A stretch of DNA of 6,120 bases from JBGPNN01 sp041487495. Lineage in GTDB: Bacteria > Sysuimicrobiota > Sysuimicrobiia > Sysuimicrobiales > Humicultoraceae. Both the position numbers and the translations under genes were made by a program. The stretch spans positions 1 to 6,120 of the forward strand of contig JBGPNN010000209.1 of the NCBI GenBank assembly GCA_041487495.1. The letters are read 5' to 3'. Shown piece by piece: positions 1-4,534 of the stretch. The notes below the pieces were generated by a model, which saw nothing but the letters and a program-made list of their open reading frames with translations, had not been told where the DNA came from and searched no databases. Numbering within the stretch: position 1 is the first letter of the stretch; every line of letters begins with the position of its first letter.

Positions 1-94
1 CCCCCGCCACTGACCGCCAAACCTGGTAAAGCGCTTCTTCGTCATCTGTTAACGAAGCGAGGACAAACCACCTCAGTCGATCTATCTCTTCCAC
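1..94 (-). CDS. Partial unknown protein, N-terminal end only
   Basis: An open reading frame continues from the dipeptidase stop to the left edge, in the same frame as the dipeptidase. It uses ordinary GC-biased codons and gives an acidic, helix-friendly peptide containing EEIDRLRWF and TDDEEALYQVW. The first usable start is a GTG at 94-92, with GAGG five bases upstream. The codons between the dipeptidase TGA (124-122) and this GTG also look protein-like (WEPYED). So either the start is non-canonical, or the stretch is an ancestral C-terminal extension of the dipeptidase. About 31 residues are visible and I do not recognise the family. It would be the last visible gene of the operon. Confidence 0.45.
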   Translation of the reverse strand, partial: MEEIDRLRWFVLASLTDDEEALYQVWRSVAG

Positions 95-121
95 GACATC
101 CTCATAGGGTTCCCACCTGCG

Positions 122-1162
122 TCAAGATCCCAACACCTGCCGGTACACGCGCATCCAGTTGCCGCCAATGATCCCCAACAGTTCCGCATCAGAAAAGCCG
201 AGGTCGATCAACGCGCTGGTCAGGTTCGGCAGCCCGCGGATGTCCTCCAGCCCGTGTGGAGGAAAGCCCCCGTCCATGTCCGACCCGTAACCCACGTGGG
301 CCGGGCCGCAGACATTCGCGGCGTGCGCAATGAAACGAGCCAGGGCGGTCACATCTGCGGTGTCGTCATCGAGCTCACGGTTCGCCGAAAAGAAGATGCC
401 GACCACGCCGCCCTTCGCTGCCAGGCCCTTCATCTGGTCATCGGTCAGGTACCGGCTGGGGGCGTGCGTGTGGAAGTCCTTGACCATCGCGCGGCACGAT
501 GTATGCGAGCAGATGATGGGAGCGTCGGATATCTCCAGGGTGTCCCGGATGGTTTGCTCTGTCGCATGCGCCACGTCGACCAGTATGCGCAACTGGTTTA
601 ACTCTCGCACCAACTGCCTGCCGAAACTGGTTAACCCGGCCCCGGTATCCTCCCAGTTGCCCTCGGCCGCGGCGTTGCGGTACATCCAGTTGAGCCCCAT
701 GCTCCGCACGCCCATCTGGTGGTACACGTGGAGCAGGTCGAGGTCTCCGTCAAGACCTTCGGCCCCCTCGATGGTCAGCAGCACCGCCACTTTGCCCTCG
801 CGGTGCGCGCGCTCGATGTCCGCCGCCGTCGTGGCAAGGAGCGCCAGATGGGGCGCTGCGGCCAGGTCCACCTGAAGCATGCGGTAGGACTTCAGAATCG
901 ACTTGATAAACGGCCCGTCTTTGATCCAAGGAATCATCAGGTTGGTCATCTGTCCCGATTGTCCGGCTTCGAGCGCGCGGGGAAAGTCCCAGTGGCCGGA
1001 CTCGCCCTTTTGCGACAGGCGCCGCGGACGCGCAGGACGATGCCGCAACGCATTGTATCTGAGATCGCCCTGCAAGACCGCCTGCAGACTGTCGTTGTGA
1101 CAATCGATCACCGGCACTTGCCGGTGTAGTCGCATCACGTGTTCTCGCCGTTCCGGTGTCAC
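122..1162 (-). CDS. Membrane-dipeptidase family (M19, renal dipeptidase-like) metallopeptidase
   Basis: This is a zinc dipeptidase of the amidohydrolase-fold family M19, expected to hydrolyse dipeptides at a binuclear metal centre. With the GTG start at 1162 it has 346 residues. The family signature residues are all present in order: the H-x-D pair in DCHND (His22, Asp24), the bridging Glu132 in TIEGAE, His199 in VDVAHA, His220 in CSHTS, a substrate-binding Arg237 in PSRYLTDDQ, and Asp295 in GSDMDGG. A GGNWMRV motif sits close to the C-terminus, as is usual. No signal peptide or lipobox is seen, so it is probably cytoplasmic. A longer in-frame reading from a TTG at 1192 exists, but AAGGGAG at 1176-1170 sits seven bases before the GTG and decides the start. 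It follows the remnant dehydrogenase gene with its binding site touching that gene's stop codon. The family is certain; the substrate is not. Confidence 0.93.
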   Translation of the reverse strand: MTPERREHVMRLHRQVPVIDCHNDSLQAVLQGDLRYNALRHRPARPRRLSQKGESGHWDFPRALEAGQSGQMTNLMIPWIKDGPFIKSILKSYRMLQVDLAAAPHLALLATTAADIERAHREGKVAVLLTIEGAEGLDGDLDLLHVYHQMGVRSMGLNWMYRNAAAEGNWEDTGAGLTSFGRQLVRELNQLRILVDVAHATEQTIRDTLEISDAPIICSHTSCRAMVKDFHTHAPSRYLTDDQMKGLAAKGGVVGIFFSANRELDDDTADVTALARFIAHAANVCGPAHVGYGSDMDGGFPPHGLEDIRGLPNLTSALIDLGFSDAELLGIIGGNWMRVYRQVLGS

Positions 1163-1169
1163 TTCTACT

Positions 1170-1176
1170 CTCCCTT
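1170..1176 (-). promoter_or_regulatory. Ribosome binding site of the dipeptidase
   Basis: AAGGGAG lies seven bases upstream of the GTG at 1162. Its first base is the last base of the TGA (1178-1176) that ends the dehydrogenase remnant, so termination there and initiation of the dipeptidase were probably coupled. It favours the GTG over the upstream in-frame TTG at 1192, which would lie inside the preceding gene. Confidence 0.7.
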
Positions 1177-1386
1177 CAGCTGAGCGTCGCAAGCCCGGCT
1201 TCCAACGTAGGATACGTCAGGGTTGGGATCAACTCCTCACGAGTTCGGCGGGTGTCACGCCAGTAGGAGACTCGTCCGATCCGAATGAAGTCGCGCCAGG
1301 TCCCGCCCTTCGCCAACAAAATGTCGAGGCAGCAAACTCCCGAGGTTGCCTGAAGCGCCGGTAATCAGGGTGACGGGAAACGTCAT
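1176..1386 (-). pseudogene. Short-chain dehydrogenase/sugar-epimerase remnant with internal deletion
   Basis: The reading frame starts at an ATG (1386-1384) that overlaps the previous gene's TGA as ATGA. It opens with a beta strand and the NAD(P)-binding motif TGASGNLG (residues 9-16), typical of atypical/extended short-chain dehydrogenases and NAD-dependent epimerases. It runs into a stop at 1257-1255 after only 43 residues. In another frame, from about 1310 to the TGA at 1178-1176, lies a peptide resembling the C-terminus of the same kind of enzyme (TWRDFIRIGR, then YWRDTRRTREELIPTL and YPTLEAGLATL). The two pieces meet near 1295-1310. Such enzymes usually have about 290-330 residues, so 200 or more central residues, including the catalytic YxxxK region, are missing. 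Identification of the N-terminal piece is firm. Assigning the C-terminal piece to the same ancestral gene is inference from its position, sequence character and stop placement. Confidence 0.72.
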
Positions 1387-1865
1387 CGCCCTGTGAGCCG
1401 GCTCCGTTCCTGGAGAGACAGGTGCTGCCTGTTTGTCAGTACAGGCTCCGCGAGCAGCGTTTGCGTGAAGCCAACCGCCCCGAATGCAATCTCGCCCGCC
1501 TTCGGCCAGTTGAGCAGAATCCGCCAGCCATAGTACGGCCGATCGAGGTACACTTTCTGATTGCTCACGCGCTCGCGGTCGATTCTGTCGATCGACACCC
1601 CGTGGAGCGCGACCTGAAACCCACTGTTGCGCCAGTCGATCGTGATCCGCGGATCGGTCACTCCGTGGAACGCCAATGTCGCCGGCGCCACGCGAAACTG
1701 GGCGCCGCCGGTGACGCCACACATCCACTCAATGATAAAGTCGATATCGAGCACGAGATCGCTCGTCCAGTCACCCTCTTCCGGTTGACCCACGTGAAAA
1801 TCCAGACCCCAGATGTGGCAGTCATGCCAGGACAGGCGCTCGAAGTCCGCTTCTGTATGTGTCAT
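1383..1865 (-). CDS. Conserved-looking hypothetical protein, 160 residues
   Basis: I cannot assign a function. The ATG at 1865-1863 overlaps the upstream TGA as ATGA, and its own TGA overlaps the dehydrogenase start the same way; this is why I prefer it to the GTG at 1883, which would add six residues. The protein is soluble and beta-rich, with no signal peptide or membrane helix. The N-terminal part holds FERLSWHDCHIWGLDF (residues 8-23), then DWTSDLVLDIDFIIEW, a pattern of acidic and aromatic residues that looks constrained. Later come FRVAPATLAFHGV, GFQVALHGVSIDRIDRE and PYYGWRILLNWP, followed by GEIAFGAVGFTQTL. The C-terminal 25 or so residues are polar and look variable. Codon use matches its neighbours. 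The many repeated FHG/DRI/WRI-type strands suggest a compact beta-sandwich fold, but this is inference. Confidence 0.8.
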   Translation of the reverse strand: MTHTEADFERLSWHDCHIWGLDFHVGQPEEGDWTSDLVLDIDFIIEWMCGVTGGAQFRVAPATLAFHGVTDPRITIDWRNSGFQVALHGVSIDRIDRERVSNQKVYLDRPYYGWRILLNWPKAGEIAFGAVGFTQTLLAEPVLTNRQHLSLQERSRLTGR

Positions 1866-2338
1866 GCCCGATGGGGCATCCACCGCCGCACCCGTTCACA
1901 GTAGGCGTCGTACGCCTCTCCGAACCGACGCCGAAGCATTGGCTCCTCAACGAGGACCACAAAGAGATGAAAGATCACGGCAACCACCGCCCCGTACCCC
2001 AACACAGCCCTAGACCCAAACAGCGCCGCCCACGCCGCGATCATCAGCAGCACGCCAACATACATGGGATTGCGCACGTACCGGTACAGCCCGCGCACGA
2101 CCAGGTGCTTAGGCGGATCGATCGGCGCCGGCGTGCCGCGGCCGGCGACGGCGAAGTCCCACAGGCACCACAGGTAGGTGGCCGCCCCCAGAATGATCAA
2201 CGGTCCGGCAAACAGTACCCGGACAGGCGCGACGTGAAGCGCCTCGCCGTCGCGCACAACGATCCGATAGGGAAGGAAGACCGCCACGGTGCCCGGCACA
2301 AGGACCGTGAACAACAGATTCTTCAGAAGCAGGCGCAT
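1862..2338 (-). CDS. Isoprenylcysteine/phospholipid methyltransferase-like membrane protein (copy 1)
   Basis: This is a 158-residue integral membrane protein of the ICMT/PEMT superfamily, whose members move a methyl group from S-adenosylmethionine to prenylcysteine, lipid amine or other small hydrophobic acceptors in the membrane. Four hydrophobic segments are visible at about residues 5-23, 38-61, 93-109 and 113-130. The family signature is intact: LVVRGLYRYVRNPMY (79-93), then an EEP turn (131-133) and FGEAYDAYCERVRRW (139-153), which form the cofactor site. I place the start at the ATG 2338-2336, where the hydrophobic first helix begins; the frame is open further upstream but overlaps msrB and is not membrane-like. 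The end overlaps the next gene by ATGA. The actual substrate is unknown: bacteria lack CAAX prenylation, and many bacterial members are uncharacterised. Confidence 0.85.
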   Translation of the reverse strand: MRLLLKNLLFTVLVPGTVAVFLPYRIVVRDGEALHVAPVRVLFAGPLIILGAATYLWCLWDFAVAGRGTPAPIDPPKHLVVRGLYRYVRNPMYVGVLLMIAAWAALFGSRAVLGYGAVVAVIFHLFVVLVEEPMLRRRFGEAYDAYCERVRRWMPHRA

Positions 2339-2348
2339 ACGCCTGTCC

Positions 2349-2368
2349 AACTCGGTCTGGACCGAGTT
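2349..2368. repeat. Perfect 9-base inverted repeat between msrB and the methyltransferase gene
   Basis: Nine bases (AACTCGGTC) are followed after two bases by their exact reverse complement. The repeat fills much of the 43-base gap, the largest inside the operon, and ends ten bases before the downstream ATG at 2338. There is no T-run after it on the minus strand, so it does not look like a complete intrinsic terminator. It could be a hairpin that tunes expression of the downstream gene or protects the upstream message end, or a protein-binding dyad. Confidence 0.5.
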
Positions 2369-2381
2369 TGTCACTCGGAAC

Positions 2382-2822
2382 TCACGTCCGCAACGGCGGG
2401 AGCGGTTCTCCCGCAGGGACAAACTGGACAGCCAGGCCGTTGTTGCACCAGCGCTGGCCTGTGGGAGCCGGCCCATCGCTGAAGACATGGCCCTGGTGGC
2501 CGCCACAACGGGTGCAATGATACTCCGTCCTCGGCCAGATGAGCTTGAAGTCCCGCTTGACTACGACATGGCCCTCAATCGGCTGGGTAAAGCTGGGCCA
2601 GCCCGTTCCGCTGTCAAACTTGGCGTCGGAGGTAAAGAGTGGCAGAAAACACGCTGCACAGATGTACGTGCCTGCCCGTTTCTCATCGTTCAACGCACTC
2701 GTGAAGGCTCGCTCGGTGCCTTCCTTAAAGAGCACTGCGTATTGCTGCGGCGCCATCAGGTCCTGCCACTCCGAGCGTAGCTTCGTCAATTTGTCCATCG
2801 CCCTTGACTCTGGCTGAGACAC
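2382..2822 (-). CDS. msrB: Peptide-methionine (R)-S-oxide reductase MsrB
   Basis: The enzyme reduces the R-epimer of methionine sulfoxide in oxidised proteins, with thioredoxin as usual electron donor. It has 146 residues, the normal length for a free-standing, zinc-containing MsrB, and no export signal, so it should act in the cytoplasm. The two structural-zinc pairs are CAAC (Cys55, Cys58) and CTRC (Cys103, Cys106). The core motifs FDSGTGWPSF (69-78) and GGHQGHVFSDGP (107-118) are complete. The catalytic cysteine is Cys126 in RWCNNG. The start is a GTG at 2822, chosen because AGGGAGGG lies six bases upstream; an internal ATG at 2798 is weaker. It follows the copy 2 membrane protein by 12 bases and precedes copy 1 by 43. 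The enzyme family is beyond reasonable doubt. Confidence 0.97.
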   Translation of the reverse strand: MSQPESRAMDKLTKLRSEWQDLMAPQQYAVLFKEGTERAFTSALNDEKRAGTYICAACFLPLFTSDAKFDSGTGWPSFTQPIEGHVVVKRDFKLIWPRTEYHCTRCGGHQGHVFSDGPAPTGQRWCNNGLAVQFVPAGEPLPPLRT

Positions 2823-2828
2823 TATTTT

Positions 2829-2836
2829 CCCTCCCT
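2829..2836 (-). promoter_or_regulatory. Ribosome binding site of msrB
   Basis: AGGGAGGG is six bases before the msrB GTG (2822). Its first two bases are the end of the TAG (2837-2835) that closes the upstream membrane-protein gene, which points to coupled translation. It decides for the GTG over the ATG at 2798. Confidence 0.75.
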
Positions 2837-3305
2837 ACACGTACCGTCTAACCCGGGCTTTGTAGGCCCGGTAGAAGTCCCCGAACTTCGCCTCTAGATA
2901 GCGCTCCTCCCGCAAGATGATACCGTAATGGGTCACGATCACGAGTGGAACAAGGAGCAGTAGGGGCCAGAGCGCGTCGACGAGGAGAGTCACGCTCAGG
3001 TAGAGGCCGGCCAGGGACACGTAGAGGGGGTTGCGGGTAAAGCGAAAGGGGCCAGCGGTGACGATGACGAGGCTGGGCTCGTTCGGATTCACGTTGGTTC
3101 CCGCGCGGCGCATGGTCTTCTCTCCCCACCTCGCGAACAAGACGCTGCCGATGAGAAGCCCCGCGCCCAAGAGGCGTGCCGGCAGGGATGGCAGCGGGTG
3201 CCGGGGGACCAGCCAGTGGAGCAGTAGTCCACTCACGAGAGTGGCGGCGTAGAGGATAGGCGGGAGGACGATGACGCCCGCGTTGTCAGAGGTCTGGGTA
3301 TCCAC
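2835..3305 (-). CDS. Isoprenylcysteine/phospholipid methyltransferase-like membrane protein (copy 2)
   Basis: This 156-residue integral membrane protein belongs to the same ICMT/PEMT superfamily as the gene on the other side of msrB. Hydrophobic segments lie at about residues 11-33, 42-60, 95-110 and 112-131. The cofactor-site signature is VTAGPFRFTRNPLY (82-95), an EE pair (133-134) and FGDFYRAYKARVRRYV (141-156). A conserved-looking GTNVNPNEPSLVIV (69-82) precedes it, as in many bacterial isoprenylcysteine carboxyl methyltransferase-like proteins. The GTG start at 3305 is fixed by an in-frame TGA three bases upstream, which is the stop of the preceding broken gene; CAGGAG lies about twelve bases away. 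Outside the signature, similarity to copy 1 is low, so the two are distant paralogs or separate acquisitions rather than a recent tandem duplication. The substrate is unknown. Confidence 0.85.
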   Translation of the reverse strand: MDTQTSDNAGVIVLPPILYAATLVSGLLLHWLVPRHPLPSLPARLLGAGLLIGSVLFARWGEKTMRRAGTNVNPNEPSLVIVTAGPFRFTRNPLYVSLAGLYLSVTLLVDALWPLLLLVPLVIVTHYGIILREERYLEAKFGDFYRAYKARVRRYV

Positions 3306-3308
3306 GGA

Positions 3309-3675
3309 TCAGATCGGCTCCTGGTAGCGCAACCAGACCTTCAACGGCTGAAGCAGATCAAAGCCCACTGCCTGCGCGACCGCGAGTTCTCTCCCGCGTT
3401 CATAGCCTACCAGAGGCAATCCCGGAAAACTCTCGTGGACTGTGGCGACGCAGCCGGCCCAGAAAGACACCGTGTCTTCCGCCGACACAAGCACATTCGA
3501 CAGGCCCACGACGTCGTCGGTGCGATTCGCAAGCGGCGCCGGCAACGATCTATGGAAGCTCACAGGATGGACAATAAGCTTGTAGCGTCCCCCCGTCCCG
3601 CCAGTAAGAACCGAGCGTCGCCGGCCTGCAGAATCGGGTCGTCCAGCTCTTTCTTTCGACCTGCAGCACCCGCAT
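3309..3675 (-). pseudogene. Small acetyltransferase-like protein broken by two frameshifts
   Basis: Coding character runs through three frames in turn. From an ATG at 3675 (or a TTG at 3696) the first frame gives MRVLQVE; near 3655-3650 it moves to a frame giving KELDDPILQAGDARFLLAG; at the C-run 3589-3594 (six G on the coding strand) it moves to a frame giving GRYKLIVHPVSFHR, GLSNVLV, AGCVATVHESFPGLPLVGYERG and LKVWLRYQEPI, ending with TGA at 3311-3309. Each join is mended by adding one base (for example a seventh G), giving about 122 residues. The pattern VGYERG...A...GFDLLQPLKVW resembles the C-terminal part of some proteins annotated as GNAT N-acetyltransferases, but I see no clear acetyl-CoA-binding loop, so function is open. 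The gene ends three bases before the next GTG. The frameshifts may be real decay, or sequencing errors in homopolymer-rich spots. Confidence 0.55.
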
Positions 3676-3701
3676 CTCTGGCCGTCTCTCACTCAAGGCG
3701 T

Positions 3702-4160
3702 TCAGGCGCGCAGGCACCCGCAGGAGATCAGTGCCACGCCTGAGCCCACAATACGCCACGCCCGCGGCCTGCAGGTCCGCCCGGACGCAGCGCACCGGCC
3801 GACACACCGAATCGATCCGTTCGCGCTAATGATTAGCGCACAGAACTCGAAAACACCGCCACCCCCGCTCCCAGGCGGGTCGGTGTCGTCTGGCGCGGTG
3901 CACGCACACTTAAACTTGCCGTCTTGAAAGCGGAACTGACAGGGCGAGGGACATTCCGGGAGCGCGAGCCCTCCCCCAATGCCCGGCGTCTCAACGAGCC
4001 TGATGCCTCTGAACTGTGCAGGGGGGTTCTCCGAGGAGTAGGTCAGCCCCTCGAGCGCGCGCTTCCACTGCGTGCGAGTGAACTGAACGGCAACGGATTG
4101 GCGACGCGTACCCTTAAGCGAACGGAACTGCGCCACACTGATGACGGTTTCCCGCGGCAT
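3702..4160 (-). CDS. Cysteine-rich hypothetical protein, 152 residues
   Basis: I do not recognise the family. The ATG (4160-4158) has an almost ideal ribosome binding site, AAAGGAGGT, five bases upstream, so the start is secure; the open frame further up to 4361 does not look like protein. Residues 1-65 are cysteine-free and mixed in charge, with a basic patch (LKGTRR) and a Trp/Arg helix (RTQWKRALEGL). The rest holds ten cysteines, at about 70, 74, 85, 87, 107, 119, 123, 130, 147 and 149, split by a proline/glycine linker (PPGSGGGG, 95-102). Two units share the order CxxxC then CxC, suggesting a duplicated metal-binding or disulfide module. No signal peptide or membrane helix is visible. It is the first gene after the promoter, and the broken acetyltransferase-like gene follows within 26 bases or less. 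Confidence 0.75.
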   Translation of the reverse strand: MPRETVISVAQFRSLKGTRRQSVAVQFTRTQWKRALEGLTYSSENPPAQFRGIRLVETPGIGGGLALPECPSPCQFRFQDGKFKCACTAPDDTDPPGSGGGGVFEFCALIISANGSIRCVGRCAASGRTCRPRAWRIVGSGVALISCGCLRA

Positions 4161-4164
4161 GCGT

Positions 4165-4173
4165 ACCTCCTTT
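4165..4173 (-). promoter_or_regulatory. Strong ribosome binding site of the cysteine-rich gene
   Basis: AAAGGAGGT matches the 16S anti-Shine-Dalgarno sequence almost perfectly and sits five bases (measured from GGAGG) before the ATG at 4160. It is the best such site in the window, which suggests the leading gene of the operon is well translated. Confidence 0.85.
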
Positions 4174-4450
4174 GTAGAATGCCCGTGTCTAAAGCGGATG
4201 CGCAAAGGGCGCGCTCGTGCTGAAGATCCGACGGTAATTGGAGCGCAGACCATCTCACCATTCAACCATCCCGCCTGTCGCAGCCTAACAGCCTCGAGAG
4301 TGTAAACATTGATGCCCCCATCCCCTACTCCATTCGCGGGCTGTCGCGCTCTGAGGCCCATCGCACGTCACGCGATAGGCCGATCCGCATGGCGCGGCGT
4401 AGCCAACCCGTCGGTAACCCCTCCATGAGCACAGTGCCCCTTTGGAGCGG

Positions 4451-4479
4451 ATTATCCTGCGTTCAGCAAGACTTTACAA
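4451..4479 (-). promoter_or_regulatory. Sigma70-like promoter for the downstream operon
   Basis: On the minus strand a -35 element TTGTAA (4479-4474, four of six consensus bases) and a -10 element GATAAT (4456-4451, five of six) are separated by exactly 17 bases. Transcription would begin near 4444, leaving an untranslated leader of about 280 bases before the cysteine-rich gene. The AT-rich elements stand out in GC-rich surroundings and lie just downstream of the aconitase stop. No start site can be proven from sequence alone. Confidence 0.5.
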
Positions 4480-4534
4480 TCCAGTGAGGAGTGGACCGCG
4501 GTCGAGCAGATGGTAAACCGGGGTGAAGCTGCGC

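Larger units (their letters stand above)
4161..4534. other. Non-coding stretch between aconitase and the operon
   Basis: This 374-base gap holds the promoter at 4451-4479 and a leader of about 280 bases. I see no convincing open frame. A 33-codon frame from an ATG at 4426 on the minus strand has no ribosome binding site. An imperfect hairpin (gcc-c-atcgc, seven-base loop, gcgat-a-ggc) lies at 4356-4380 in the leader, and a 10-base palindrome GACCGCGGTC lies at 4494-4503 just after the aconitase gene. Neither is followed by a T-run, so no clear intrinsic terminator for the aconitase gene is present. I recognise no riboswitch or small RNA. Confidence 0.5.

Noticed and set aside
254..1129. Several long plus-strand open frames opposite the dipeptidase gene
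   Set aside because: They mirror a well-identified M19 dipeptidase, give arginine-rich low-similarity peptides and lack ribosome binding sites; they are antisense shadows of GC-rich codons.
1859..2482. A 207-codon plus-strand frame
   Set aside because: It lies opposite a clear membrane methyltransferase gene and the msrB end, and its product is a Pro/Arg/His/Gln-rich low-complexity chain typical of a shadow frame.
2339..2506. N-terminal extension of methyltransferase copy 1 upstream of 2338
   Set aside because: It would overlap msrB by about 125 bases, is not hydrophobic, and includes the inverted repeat. The membrane helix begins at the ATG at 2338.
3550..3807. A separate 85-codon gene starting at GTG 3807
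   Set aside because: Its upstream half overlaps the cysteine-rich gene in another frame and its downstream half is explained as one segment of the frameshifted acetyltransferase-like gene.
4161..4361. Upstream extension of the cysteine-rich protein to 4361
   Set aside because: The near-perfect ribosome binding site at 4165-4173 serves the ATG at 4160, and the upstream residues do not look like a conserved protein.
4324..4426. Possible 33-codon leader peptide from ATG 4426 on the minus strand
   Set aside because: There is no ribosome binding site, no run of regulatory codons, and no attenuator hairpin with a T-run after it.
4494..4503. Palindrome GACCGCGGTC as a terminator for aconitase
   Set aside because: It has no loop and no following T-run, so it cannot act as an intrinsic terminator; a 10-base GC palindrome is expected by chance in GC-rich DNA.
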